Source: RPQJ01 sp963846885 (GTDB lineage: Bacteria; Pseudomonadota; Gammaproteobacteria; Steroidobacterales; Steroidobacteraceae). Taken from it: a DNA stretch of 64,000 bases. Within the stretch, counting starts at the first letter, position 1. Each line of letters starts with the position of its first letter. The DNA lies in the NCBI GenBank assembly GCA_963846885.1, contig CAWJXS010000016.1, positions 1-64,000 on the forward strand, read 5' to 3'. Both the position numbers and the translations under genes were made by a program. Below the pieces are notes generated by a model. That model worked only from the letters and a program-made list of their open reading frames with translations. It had not been told where the DNA came from and made no database searches. Positions 1-11,593 of the stretch are shown here, piece by piece.

Positions 1-3160
<3,160 letters not shown>

Positions 3161-3174
3161 GGTCGGTGGCGCCC

Positions 3175-4424
3175 TCAGTGGTCGTGGCTGGCGCCGGACT
3201 TCTCGATGTCCGCCTTGATCAGGAAGCTCTGCTCGACCACGTAGGGTGTTCCCGGATCGATTCCGCCGAGCACCTCCACCCAATCGCCATCGCGCTCACC
3301 CAGTTCCAGCATCCGCACCTCGTAGGTGTCGCCGACCTGCGCGAAGACCACGGTGAAATCGCGGAAGCGCTGCAACCCGGCCGTCTTGACGGCGAGTGGC
3401 ACTTGGCGCTCCGCCAGGGTCACTCGCGCGTTCACCGCCATGCCGGGCCGCCACTCACCCTGGGTGTTGGGCAGGAGCGCGCGGGCAACGACGGTCTGGC
3501 TGGTCGCGCTGGCCAGCGGGAGCACGCGCTGCAGCGTCGTTTCGACCGCTTTGCCGCCCGCCGCGGCCTCGAGCCGCACCGGCTGTCCACTGCGCAGTCG
3601 CGCAGCGTCTTCCCCGAATGCATGCAGCTCGAGCCAGAGCTCCGACAGGTCGGCGATCTCGAACAGCGGCTCGTCACCCGCGACGTCGCCGACATTCGTG
3701 TGCCGGGCCAGCACGACGCCACTGATCGGCGCGGTCACGGTGTAGCTGCGCAGGCTGTCGCGGTTCTCGACCACGGCCAGGGTCTGCCCTGAGCGGACCG
3801 TGTCGCCAATGATTCACGTGCACCGACTGCACGGGTCCGGGAAAGCGGGCCTTCACCTCGGCAAAGCGATCACCGTTCAGCACGACACGCCCCATCAGGC
3901 GCGTGTCGTTGCGAATGACCGCCGGACCGGCCGTCTCGATCGTCACGCCCGCCGCCTCGGCGACGGCAGCCGGCATGCTGGTGCGACCCTCGTAGGACTC
4001 ATAGGTCCAGCGGTGATCGCGGTCACCGTGGCGAGCCGTCACGGTCACGTCGAATGAGTGCGGCTCCACCACCGTGCCATTGCCCACCAGGTGATCGCCG
4101 TCGGGCTTGAATTCGAACCGATCCACCTTGCCGCCGAGGCGCGACAACTCGATGGTCGCGCTGACGTCCTGCGCTGGCAGCGCCTTGTCATTGCGATACG
4201 CATAGAGGTGAAACTGCGGCGGCACGCCCGTCTCGAAGATCGTGACCTCGAGGGCGAAGTCGCCATCGCGCAGCAGGCGGCCGCGGTGCGGGCCACGCTC
4301 GAAGTCGGCGGCAGCGGCGCCGTGCTCGTCGGCCGGCTCGCCTACGTGAGCGCGCTCGTTGGTTCCGCATGCACCGAGCAGCAAGGCGGCGGAGATCAGC
4401 GAGAGGAATGAATCGTGCGTTCAT
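3175..4424 (-). CDS. czcB: CzcB-type periplasmic adaptor of the metal efflux pump, frameshifted
   Basis: Membrane-fusion protein linking the RND pump to the outer-membrane channel. ATG 4424 overlaps the czcC stop (ATGA). After one extra base near 4405 is removed, the start reads as a lipoprotein signal ending LLLGACG. Next comes an N-terminal metal-efflux domain (ETGVPPQFHLYAYRND), then barrel-sandwich and beta-barrel segments (TVTAPISGVVLARHTNVGD; PGMAVNARVTL). A second extra base near 3812 breaks the frame: removing one C restores HVNIGDTVRSGQ. The C-terminus ends SHDH, a small possible metal-binding tail. The stop lies 14 bases before the czcA start. Confidence 0.82.
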
Positions 4425-5674
4425 GGGACGGTGACTCCGGAGACGGCCGTGGCCCGCTCGATGTCGGCCAGCAGGCGGTGATAGCGGGTGGCCGCGGCGA
4501 TGCGGTCCTTCTGCAGCGAATGCAGCACGTTGCGAGCGGCGGCGACCTGCAGGAACGAATAGCGTGCTTCGTCGTAGCCGCGCCGAGCCAGCGCGAGTGC
4601 GCGCTCTGCGGCGGGAATCATCCGGTCGCGCAGGGCCTCGAATTCGTGGCGCGCGTGCCGGAGCTCCTGATACCGGGCGAACAACTCCTGGTAGCGCTCG
4701 AGCTCGACAGCCTTGCGTCGTCCCTCGAGGCTCTCCAGCTCCGCGCGGCCGCGCGAGAGCGCCAGGTCCGAGCGTTGTCCAAGGCCGATCGGCAGCGCAG
4801 ATCGACATGACGAGCGCCTGGTCGTCGAATGCCTCGAGACGGCGCACGCCGAGGGTGCCGGACAGGTCCGGCTTGCGGCTCGCTTCAGCGGAGCGCCGCT
4901 GCGCATCGAGCCGCGCCGCCTCCAGCGCGAACATTGCTGGTCCGGGTTCGATTCCAGGCGTTGCGTCGAGGGTCTCGAACGCCGGCAATTCCGGAACGGT
5001 GTCCACCGAACCCGCTGCACGGGCAAAGGACGGGGATCGTTCGCCCCAGAGCACCGAGAGCGCAACGCGCGCGCTCTCGAGCTCGTGCTCAGCATCCTCC
5101 TGCTCCAGCTCCGCGCGGGCGACGGCGAGTTCGGCCAGCGGCAGGTCCGCCTCGGGACTGGCGCCGCGCTTGACCCGGTAGGCGACCGCTTCGCGGGTTT
5201 CACTGGCGAGTGCGGACTCCTGCTCCGCAAGAGTGAGGCGTGCCTGCTGGGCGACGACGTCAAGGAACCGATGCTTCGCCCGGGTGACGACGTCGAGCCG
5301 TCGACGTTCGAGCTCGTTGCCCTGCAAGCGCGACCCTGGAGGCTCCGAGGGCCTGCCGGGCTTCACGCTTGCCACCGAGTTCGAAGGTCTTGCCGACACG
5401 CAGGGTGAATTCAGCGTCATCAAAGCCGCTGTGGTCGCCGGTGCCGGCGAAGTTCTCCATCTCCCCACCCACCGTCATCGGTGGCGTCAGGGCATCGAGT
5501 CGCGCCTGTTGTTCGGCGGCGTTGATGGCCGCCCGCTCGGCACCCAACGCGGGACTGCCGGCCACGGCACGGTCGACCGCCTCGTTCATCGTCAATGACA
5601 AGGCATCGGCCACCGCTGGTGACGATGCAAACGCCCCGGCCAAGGCCAAAGGCCCATACAGATCGCAGGAACAC
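4421..5674 (-). CDS. czcC: CzcC-type outer-membrane efflux protein (TolC-like), frameshifted
   Basis: Outer-membrane channel of the CzcCBA system. The chosen start is GTG 5674, because a GGAGG box lies 8 bases upstream. With one extra G removed near 5640, the N-terminus becomes a signal peptide (MFLRSVWAFALAGAFASSPAVA, shown here in two parts: MFLRSVWAF and ALAGAFASSPAVA). Long amphipathic helices follow (LTMNEAVDRAVAGSPAL; YQELFARYQELRHARHEF), typical of the OEP fold. Further single-base insertions lie near 5325 (CTT for CT) and 4805. Only the corrected reading gives a full-length protein of about 415 residues. The stop overlaps the czcB start. Confidence 0.78.
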
Positions 5675-5804
5675 GCTGATACCTCCATCGACTGAACGAA
5701 CGCGAACGCCCGCCGTAACAACGGCGGGCAAATTCAGCGGAGGTCAGGCGATGGGAGGTCGGTGCGGTGTGTTGAAGGAGGTCGGCGGCGCGTGGACCGC
5801 TGGA

Positions 5805-6117
5805 TCATCGGGCATCCAGGTCGCGGACGCGCTCGGCAGCCCGAGTGCCAACAGCCGGGGGCCCGGCCATTACAACCGTGACCGCTGCGTCATGGATATG
5901 CAGCGGCTCCGGAGCCGAACCGCCGGACTGCGGATCGGTCTCGGTCGTATCGAAATCGTGCGCGTGCGAATGAGCGGCGCTGCGCGTCGTCGTGAGAGTG
6001 GATCTCACCCTGCCAGACCCCGGCCAGGAGCAGCCCAAGCAGCGAAACGCCGAGCAATAGCCGTACGCCCCACAATCGTGGGCCTCGTTCACGGACTCTG
6101 CTCAGGAACGCAGCCAT
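5805..6117 (-). CDS. small membrane-anchored His-rich protein ahead of czcC, frameshifted
   Basis: ATG 6117 opens a protein of about 103 residues once a single extra base near 5990 is ignored. It has a basic N-terminus, one hydrophobic helix (LLLGVSLLGLLLAGVW), then a periplasmic tail rich in His and acidic residues (IHSHDD, AHSHAHDFD, PLHIHD). Similar short ORFs often precede czcC in related bacteria, where they are thought to bind or sense metal, but I do not recognise a named family. The stop is 130 bases upstream of czcC, so it probably shares the operon. The conserved residues on both sides of the break argue that this is a real gene. Confidence 0.55.
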
Positions 6118-6212
6118 TTATTTAGAGTGCCCGAATCCGTCTATCGTGGCAAACCAAGAGCCGTGGTCATGTTCGGTGGGAGAGTGACGACGGGGTCGCA
6201 GCCGCGTCCGCC

Positions 6213-6270
6213 CCGGACACAGTGTTAACCATGTGTCCGGAATGAGATGTAAACCATGTGATCGGAATAC
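6213..6270. repeat. palindrome plus direct repeat, possible IS-end remnant
   Basis: A perfect 9-bp inverted repeat (CCGGACACA at 6213-6221, TGTGTCCGG at 6232-6240) overlaps two imperfect direct copies of about 23 bases that share ACCATGTG and CGGAAT (6222-6244 and 6247-6269). Multiple short repeats of this kind resemble the termini of IS21-type elements, but no transposase is present. It lies just downstream of the tRNA operon. Confidence 0.35.
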
Positions 6271-6282
6271 ACCCATTGAAAG

Positions 6283-6358
6283 TGGTGGGCCGTGTAGGAT
6301 TCGAACCTACGACCTACTGATTAAGAGTCAGCAGCTCTACCAACTGAGCTAACGGCCC
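6283..6358 (-). tRNA. tRNA-Lys (anticodon CTT)
   Basis: The minus strand folds as a complete cloverleaf: acceptor GGGCCGT paired with ACGGCCC, D arm GCTCAGTTGGTAGAGC, anticodon loop CTCTTAA, and T arm with GGTTCGAATCC. The discriminator is A and the 3' CCA is encoded (6283-6285). It is last in the Pro-Arg-His-Lys operon. Confidence 0.96.
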
Positions 6359-6376
6359 ATCTTTATTGATGGTGAT

Positions 6377-6453
6377 TGGGGTGGACGATGGGGCTCGAAC
6401 CCACGACCGCCGGGACCACAACCCGGAGCTCTGCCAGCTGAGCTACGTCCACC
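6377..6453 (-). tRNA. tRNA-His (anticodon GTG)
   Basis: Acceptor GTGGACG pairs with CGTCCAC. The anticodon loop is TTGTGGT. The extra G at position -1 (base 6453) faces discriminator C (6380), the histidine identity pair. CCA is encoded at 6377-6379. Confidence 0.96.
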
Positions 6454-6504
6454 ATCGTCGACCAGAAAACACGAACTCGAAAACACTGCGCCACCCTTGC
6501 TGAT

Positions 6505-6580
6505 GGCGCGCCCGGCAGGACTCGAACCTGCGACCCTCGGCTTAGAAGGCCGATGCTCTATCCGGCTGAGCTACGGGCGC
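6505..6580 (-). tRNA. tRNA-Arg (anticodon TCT)
   Basis: Acceptor GCGCCCG pairs with CGGGCGC. The anticodon loop CTTCTAA reads AGA codons, which are rare in this GC-rich genome. The T arm has GGTTCGAGTCC, discriminator G, and CCA encoded at 6505-6507. Confidence 0.96.
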
Positions 6581-6608
6581 ATGCAAGCAGCAGATCGCAT
6601 CATCCGAG

Positions 6609-6685
6609 TGGTCGGGGCAGAGGGATTCGAACCCCCGACCCTCTGCTCCCAAAGCAGATGCGCTACCAGACTGCGCCATGCCCCG
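6609..6685 (-). tRNA. tRNA-Pro (anticodon TGG)
   Basis: Acceptor CGGGGCA pairs with TGCCCCG. The C1-G72 pair and A discriminator are typical of proline tRNAs. The anticodon loop is TTTGGGA and CCA is encoded at 6609-6611. It is first in the four-tRNA operon. Confidence 0.96.
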
Positions 6686-6756
6686 CCATGCTCGACTGAT
6701 CGTCGCCAGGCCGCTTCCGACGCTGCCGTCGACCGCGGACCCGCACGGGAGCGCGA

Positions 6757-6785
6757 ATCATACGGATCGACCCCCACAGCGTCAA
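6757..6785 (-). promoter_or_regulatory. sigma-70 promoter of the tRNA operon
   Basis: The minus strand has -35 TTGACG (6780-6785), a 17-base spacer and -10 TATGAT (6757-6762). A GC-rich stretch (GCGCTCCCG) follows the -10, the discriminator type seen in stringently controlled stable-RNA promoters. Its distance to tRNA-Pro suits a short 5' leader. Confidence 0.75.
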
Positions 6786-6879
6786 TTTAGGATTGTCGCA
6801 GCCGGGCGACAGCGGTGGCTACGGTCTGCGAAAATGCCGGGCTTGGCCGTCAAGTGGCTATTTTCCGAGGCAAACAGCG

Positions 6880-7785
6880 ATGCCCAGCAATGATTCCGCC
6901 GGCGCGAAGGTTATCGACGGCAAGGCCATCGCCGCCGAGATCAAGCGCGAAGTGCGCGTGGCCACGGACCGCCTGGCCGCCCGCGCCCTCCGCCGCCCCG
7001 GCCTGGCCGTCATCCTGGTTGGCGACAACCCGGCGTCGCAGGTGTACGTGCGCAACAAGCGGCTCGCCTGCGAGGAGTCCGGCATCGTCTCGGTGAGCCA
7101 TGACCTGGCCCAGTCCACGACCGAGACCGAGCTGCTGTCACTGATCGAGCAGCTGAATGCCGACGACACGATCGACGGCATCCTGGTGCAGGTGCCCTTG
7201 CCGGACCACATCGACGACCGACGCATCATCGAGGCCATCGATCCCGCCAAGGACGTGGATGGATTTCATCCGTTCAACATCGGCCGACTGATGCTGCGCC
7301 ATCCGCTGATCCGGCCCTGCACGCCGTACGGCGTGGTGCGGTTGCTCGAGAAGTCCGGCATCTCTGCGAAGGGCAAGCATTGCGTGGTGGTCGGCGCATC
7401 GAACATCGTGGGCCGGCCGATGGCGCTCGAGTTGCTGTTGTCGGGCGCGACCGTCACGGTGTGTCACCGCTTCACGCAGGGCCTCGAGCAATTCGTGAAC
7501 ATGGCGGACATCCTGGTCGTGGCCGTCGGCAAGCCTGGCATCGTGCGCGGCGAATGGGTCAAGCCCGGCGCCGTCGTGATCGACGTCGGCATCAATCGGC
7601 TGCCGAGCGGCAAGCTGGTCGGCGACGTGGAGTTCGAAGTGGCGCGGCGCAATGCGGCGTACATCACGCCGGTGCCCGGTGGCGTGGGCCCGATGACCGT
7701 CGCGATGCTGATGAAGAACACGCTCGAGTCGGCGCTCGCAGCGGATCAAGCACTGAGCGCCGTTTCGGCCTACTTGACGGTGTAG
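6880..7785 (+). CDS. folD: bifunctional methylene-THF dehydrogenase / methenyl-THF cyclohydrolase
   Basis: Cytosolic NADP-dependent enzyme interconverting 5,10-methylene-, methenyl- and 10-formyl-tetrahydrofolate, feeding purine and fMet synthesis. It has 301 residues, the normal length. The catalytic Tyr56-x3-Lys60 motif (YVRNK) and ILVQVPLP are present, followed by the nucleotide-binding GASNIVGRPM segment and the C-terminal PVPGGVGPMT signature. ATG 6880 is preferred over earlier in-frame codons because homology begins just after it and a GAGG-like box precedes it. Its last 16 bases overlap the 3' end of the glycine-zipper gene on the other strand. Confidence 0.96.
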   Translation: MPSNDSAGAKVIDGKAIAAEIKREVRVATDRLAARALRRPGLAVILVGDNPASQVYVRNKRLACEESGIVSVSHDLAQSTTETELLSLIEQLNADDTIDGILVQVPLPDHIDDRRIIEAIDPAKDVDGFHPFNIGRLMLRHPLIRPCTPYGVVRLLEKSGISAKGKHCVVVGASNIVGRPMALELLLSGATVTVCHRFTQGLEQFVNMADILVVAVGKPGIVRGEWVKPGAVVIDVGINRLPSGKLVGDVEFEVARRNAAYITPVPGGVGPMTVAMLMKNTLESALAADQALSAVSAYLTV

Positions 7786-8336
7786 CCCTTCGGCTCGAGG
7801 CAGGCGGCAAAGCCCTTCTTGAACAGGTCGAGCTGCTGCTGATTCACGGCCTGCGCCTGCTGCGCCGCCTGCGTTTGCTGCTGCGCCGCCTGTTGCGCCG
7901 CCTGCTGTTGGTTCTTGCGACTCTGCCTGCCGCCTGCCAAGACGCCGGCCGTGGCACCAATGGCCGCGCCGTCGTTCGCACCGCCATTCGCAACCTCGCC
8001 GATGACCGCGCCCGCGGCCGCACCGCGCGCCGCACCTTTCAGGCGCGAGCCGTCGGGACCCGACTCCTTGGCGGCGGTCGGCGCGGCTGGTTGCGCAGCG
8101 GCAGTTGGCGGCGCCATGGGATCGACGCCCGTCTGGCCCTTCGACCAGGCATAGCACTCGCCTTCCGCCTGGGCTTGCTCCTGCGGTGTTTGCCCCTTCG
8201 CAGGGAACACTACCAGGCCGAGCGACGTGGACAACGGCTTCGAGGGAGGAGCCGGAGTCGCGGTGGTTTGTGCGACGGCGTTGCCGCCGACGATCAGCAG
8301 CGCCGAAACTGCGATGGTTCTGCCGATGCCGTTCAT
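7770..8336 (-). CDS. exported glycine-zipper protein
   Basis: 188 residues. An N-terminal signal peptide (TIAVSALLIVGGNAVAQ) is followed by a short conserved-looking segment with GECYAWSKGQTG, then a glycine-zipper helix near residues 98-135 (AARGAAAGAVIGEVANGG, AAIGATAGVLAGG). A Gln/Ala-rich helix and the ending FAACLEPKGYTVK complete it. Such proteins are predicted to sit in or against the envelope; no precise function is known. The start ATG overlaps the stop of the short upstream reading frame (ATGA), which suggests translational coupling. Confidence 0.75.
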   Translation of the reverse strand: MNGIGRTIAVSALLIVGGNAVAQTTATPAPPSKPLSTSLGLVVFPAKGQTPQEQAQAEGECYAWSKGQTGVDPMAPPTAAAQPAAPTAAKESGPDGSRLKGAARGAAAGAVIGEVANGGANDGAAIGATAGVLAGGRQSRKNQQQAAQQAAQQQTQAAQQAQAVNQQQLDLFKKGFAACLEPKGYTVK

Positions 8337-8473
8337 TTCCTTACCTCGACCGTGACTCTTGAAATGTGCCCGCTGAACTCCGACTCGGCTGCCGAGCCGA
8401 TCGCCTCGACGACCGGCGTGCCGAGCCCGGCCTCGCCGGGTACGGTGCCATCGTAGGCAAAGTCGAACCTCAC
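8333..8473 (-). pseudogene. short ORF resembling an arylsulfatase C-terminus (probable remnant)
   Basis: The GTG at 8473 opens 46 codons that run to a TGA overlapping the next gene's ATG. The translation contains VRFDFAYDG and TPVVEAIG, then FSGHISRVTVEV. These resemble two separate pieces of the C-terminal beta domain of arylsulfatases (the VRFEFDYDG stretch and the final TPV...F.G.I..V.IEL stretch), joined with the middle missing. No sulfatase catalytic domain is nearby. The frame is the same as cysS and follows its TAG stop directly. The family match is from memory and should be treated as tentative. Confidence 0.4.
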
Positions 8474-8479
8474 TGTCGA

Positions 8480-10021
8480 CTAGCCGCGCCGCCAGAGCGA
8501 ACGACCGCCCGGCTGGTCTTCGAGCAGCACGCCGCTCGCCGCGAGCAGGTCACGGATGCGGTCCGACTCCTTGAAGTTCTTCGCCTTGCGCGCCGCGGCG
8601 CGCTCATCGATCAAGCGCTCGATGTCGGCGTCCGACAACGCATTGGCGGCATTCGCGTCAGCCCCGCCGGCCTGCTCTGCCTCACCCGTCGCGCCGACCT
8701 GCTTCGCAGCCCGCTTGCGCAGGAAAACCTCGGGCTCGAGACCCAGCAGCCCCAGCCGTGCGCCGAGCGCGCGCATTTCCGCGGCGAGCGCTGCAGCCTT
8801 GTCCATGTTCCCGGCTGCCTTTGCCGTGTTGGTCTCACGCGCGAGCGCCTGCAACTCCGACACCGCAATGGGGGTGTTGAAGTCGTCGTCCATGGCGGCG
8901 ATGAAGCGCGCGGTCGCGCTGCCCTCACCCGCGCTGCGCGCGACCTCTCCCGCGGAGGCGGGAGAGGTAGGACCCTCACCCCCGGAGCCCTCACCCGCGC
9001 TGCGCGCGACCTCTCCCGCAGACGGGAGAGGTAAAACCGGTACGCCACGCAGCGACGTGTAGAGGCGCTCCAGCGCGGCATCCGCCTGCGCCAGGCTGTC
9101 GGGCGTGTAGTTGATCGGCCCGCGGTACTGGCTGTTGACGATGAAATAGCGCACGACCTCGGGGTCGCGCACCCACTCGAGCACTTCGCGCACCGTGAAG
9201 AAGTTGCCGAGCGACTTCGACATCTTTTCGTCGTCGACGCGCACGAAGCCGTTGTGCATCCACACGTTCACGAACGGCGAGTCGCACGCCGCGCACGTCT
9301 GCGCGATCTCGTTCTCGTGGTGCGGAAACTTGAGGTCCATGCCGCCGCCATGGATGTCGAAGTGCGGACCGAGGATCTCGACCGACATCGCCGAGCACTC
9401 GATGTGCCAGCCCGGCCGTCCGGCGCCCCACGGCGATTCCCACGCGGGTTCGCCGGGCTTCGCCGCCTTCCACAGCACGAAATCGAGCGGATCGCGCTTG
9501 GCCTCGTCCACCTCGATGCGCGCGCCTGCCCGCAGGTCGGCGAGGCGCTTGCCCGAAAGCTGGCCGTACGGCTCGAACTTCGCGACCGCGTAGTACACGT
9601 CGCCATTGGGGGCTGCGTACGCATAGCCCTTGTCCACCAGGCGCTGCACCATCGCGATGATCTGCGCAACGAACTCCGTCGCGCGCGGCTCGTGATCGCC
9701 GAGACGCACACCCAGCGCCGCGCAATCTTCCCGGTAGGCCTCGATGAAGCGCTCGGTCAGCGCCTGCATCGGCTCGCCATTGGCTTGTGCGCGCTGGATG
9801 ATCTTGTCGTCGATGTCCGTGATGTTGCGGACAAACGTGACGTCGTAGCCGGACGCCTCCAGGTGACGCCGCACCACGTCGAACACGATCAGCATGCGCG
9901 CGTGGCCGAGGTGGCAGTAGTCGTACACCGTGATGCCGCAGACGTACATGCGGACCTTGCCGGGCTCGAGCGGCTTGAAGACTTCCTTGCGTCCGGTCAG
10001 CGAGTTCTGGATCTGCAGCAT
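8480..10021 (-). CDS. cysS: cysteinyl-tRNA synthetase with a repeat-derived insert
   Basis: Class I synthetase charging tRNA-Cys in the cytosol. 513 residues, about 50 more than usual. HLGH is at 37-40, KMSKS at 266-270, and the zinc ligands are Cys28, Cys209, His234 and Glu238. The extra length is residues 327-368, between YTSLRG and ARFIAAMDDDFNTP, where normal enzymes have a short linker before the helical domain. This insert is encoded by two palindromic repeat units (8918-9043) and stays in frame. All catalytic motifs are intact, so the enzyme is probably functional; as far as the window shows, it is the only copy. It lies 35 bases downstream of gltX. Confidence 0.96.
   Translation of the reverse strand: MLQIQNSLTGRKEVFKPLEPGKVRMYVCGITVYDYCHLGHARMLIVFDVVRRHLEASGYDVTFVRNITDIDDKIIQRAQANGEPMQALTERFIEAYREDCAALGVRLGDHEPRATEFVAQIIAMVQRLVDKGYAYAAPNGDVYYAVAKFEPYGQLSGKRLADLRAGARIEVDEAKRDPLDFVLWKAAKPGEPAWESPWGAGRPGWHIECSAMSVEILGPHFDIHGGGMDLKFPHHENEIAQTCAACDSPFVNVWMHNGFVRVDDEKMSKSLGNFFTVREVLEWVRDPEVVRYFIVNSQYRGPINYTPDSLAQADAALERLYTSLRGVPVLPLPSAGEVARSAGEGSGGEGPTSPASAGEVARSAGEGSATARFIAAMDDDFNTPIAVSELQALARETNTAKAAGNMDKAAALAAEMRALGARLGLLGLEPEVFLRKRAAKQVGATGEAEQAGGADANAANALSDADIERLIDERAAARKAKNFKESDRIRDLLAASGVLLEDQPGGRSLWRRG
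8918..9043. repeat. palindromic repeat pair inserted in frame in cysS
   Basis: Two units, each with CCCTCACCCGCGCTGCGCG followed by a hairpin (CCTCTCCCGC, a short loop, GCGGGAGAGG or CGGGAGAGG). The architecture matches the array at 16106-16238. Read in the cysS frame, both copies give AGEVARSAGEGS. Confidence 0.85.
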
Positions 10022-10056
10022 GGCTCTACGGTTTCTCGAGGCAGGTAAACGTTGCG

Positions 10057-11490
10057 TCAGCCGCGCGGGGCGGTTGCCGCCAGTTGCCGCGCGGTGTCGA
10101 GTCGCTGCAGGACGCGATCGGCGCCCATCAGGCCGACGAGCGGCGCGAGTTCCGGTCCGTGCGTCACGCCGGTCAACGCAGACCGTAATGGCATGAACAG
10201 CCTGGCGCCCTTGCGGCCCGTGGCTTCCGCGATGGCGCGTGTCCAGGCCTTGAAGTCGGCGGCATTCGGCGTGAATACGCTGGCGGCGCTCGTGAAGAAT
10301 TCGGCGCCCGCTTCGGTGATCTGCGCCGCCGCGTCGTCCGCGACCGGCACCGATTCGTGCCCCACGACGACGACCAGTTCATCGACGTCCGCCGGCAGCA
10401 GTACGTTGCCCCGCACGACAGCGACGAATGCGCTGCGTTCCACGTGGGCCGGCAATGCATCGAGGTGGCTGCCGAGCCACTGTTCGATCTCCGCGTCGGT
10501 CGCGTGCATGACCGCCTCGCGCTGCCAGTGCCGCAACTGCGCTTCGTCAAAGCGCGCTGCCGAATGGCTGGTGCGGGCCAGGTCGAAGTGCGAGGCGAGC
10601 TGATCCATGGCCAGCCAGCCGTCGTGTCCGCAGGCATGACCCAGCCGCAGCAGGTAATTGCCGATGGCGGCCGGCAGGTACCCCTGGGCACGCAGGTCCG
10701 TGAGACTGGCTGCGCCTTCACGCTTCGACAATGGCGTGCCGCTGGGCGCCAGGACGAGCGGCAGATGACCGTACTCGGGCTGCGCCATGCCCAGCGCTTC
10801 GAGCAGCAGCAGTTGCCGTGGCGTGTTGGCGAGGTGATCGTCGCCGCGCAGCACCAGCGTGATGCCCATGGCCGAATCGTCGAGCGCGTTGCCGAGAAAA
10901 AACGAGACGCTGCCGTCGTTGCGGCGGATGACGAAATCGCCGATGTCGTCGGACTGGAACCGCTGCGGCCCGTGGATGCGATCGTGGAACTCGACGACGC
11001 GGTGATCGGGGACGCGAAAGCGGATCGCCGGTCGTTGCCCCGCGGCGACGCGACGCTGCACTTCCTCGCCCGTGAGCCCGGCGCAGGTGCGCGCATAGCG
11101 CGGCGGCCGGCCCGCGCTCAACTGCGCCTTGCGTGAAAGCTGCAGCTCCTCGGGCGAGCAGAAGCACGGGTATGTCTGGCCGTTGGCTTCGAGCTGCGCC
11201 AGCGCCTTGGCGTAAAACTCGCCACGCTCGCTCTGGCGATAGGGTTCGTGCGGGCCACCGACGCCGGGGCCCTCGTCCCACGAAATGCCGAACCAGCGCA
11301 GTTCTTCGAGCTGGCGCTCGAGCAGCGCATCCTGGCTGCGACCGGCATCGGTGTCCTCGATGCGGAGCACGAAGCGTCCGCCCGACGCACGCGCGGCCAG
11401 CCAGCTGAACAACGCCGTGCGGGCGTTGCCCAGGTGCAACGAGCCCGTGGGGCTCGGCGCGAACCGGGTGATGTGGGCGACTTCAGGCAT
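10057..11490 (-). CDS. gltX: glutamyl-tRNA synthetase
   Basis: Class I synthetase for tRNA-Glu, 477 residues. The HIGH-like HLGN is at 19-22 after FAPSPTGS, ATP-site LRIEDTDAGRS follows, and the KMSKS equivalent is PLSKREGAAS near residue 250. The short SKR form is common among proteobacterial GluRS. The C-terminal anticodon-binding helices are present (MPLRSALTGVTHGPELAPL). Its neighbour is cysS, probably in one transcript. Confidence 0.95.
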   Translation of the reverse strand: MPEVAHITRFAPSPTGSLHLGNARTALFSWLAARASGGRFVLRIEDTDAGRSQDALLERQLEELRWFGISWDEGPGVGGPHEPYRQSERGEFYAKALAQLEANGQTYPCFCSPEELQLSRKAQLSAGRPPRYARTCAGLTGEEVQRRVAAGQRPAIRFRVPDHRVVEFHDRIHGPQRFQSDDIGDFVIRRNDGSVSFFLGNALDDSAMGITLVLRGDDHLANTPRQLLLLEALGMAQPEYGHLPLVLAPSGTPLSKREGAASLTDLRAQGYLPAAIGNYLLRLGHACGHDGWLAMDQLASHFDLARTSHSAARFDEAQLRHWQREAVMHATDAEIEQWLGSHLDALPAHVERSAFVAVVRGNVLLPADVDELVVVVGHESVPVADDAAAQITEAGAEFFTSAASVFTPNAADFKAWTRAIAEATGRKGARLFMPLRSALTGVTHGPELAPLVGLMGADRVLQRLDTARQLAATAPRG

Positions 11491-11593
11491 GACCGCGCAT
11501 CTTACCGGATACGGCCGTCCGGCTCCTCGTGCGCTGGCCCGCGGGCCCCGGGACGCTTACCATCGGCCATCGCTGCCACCGTTGCCCGAGGCC

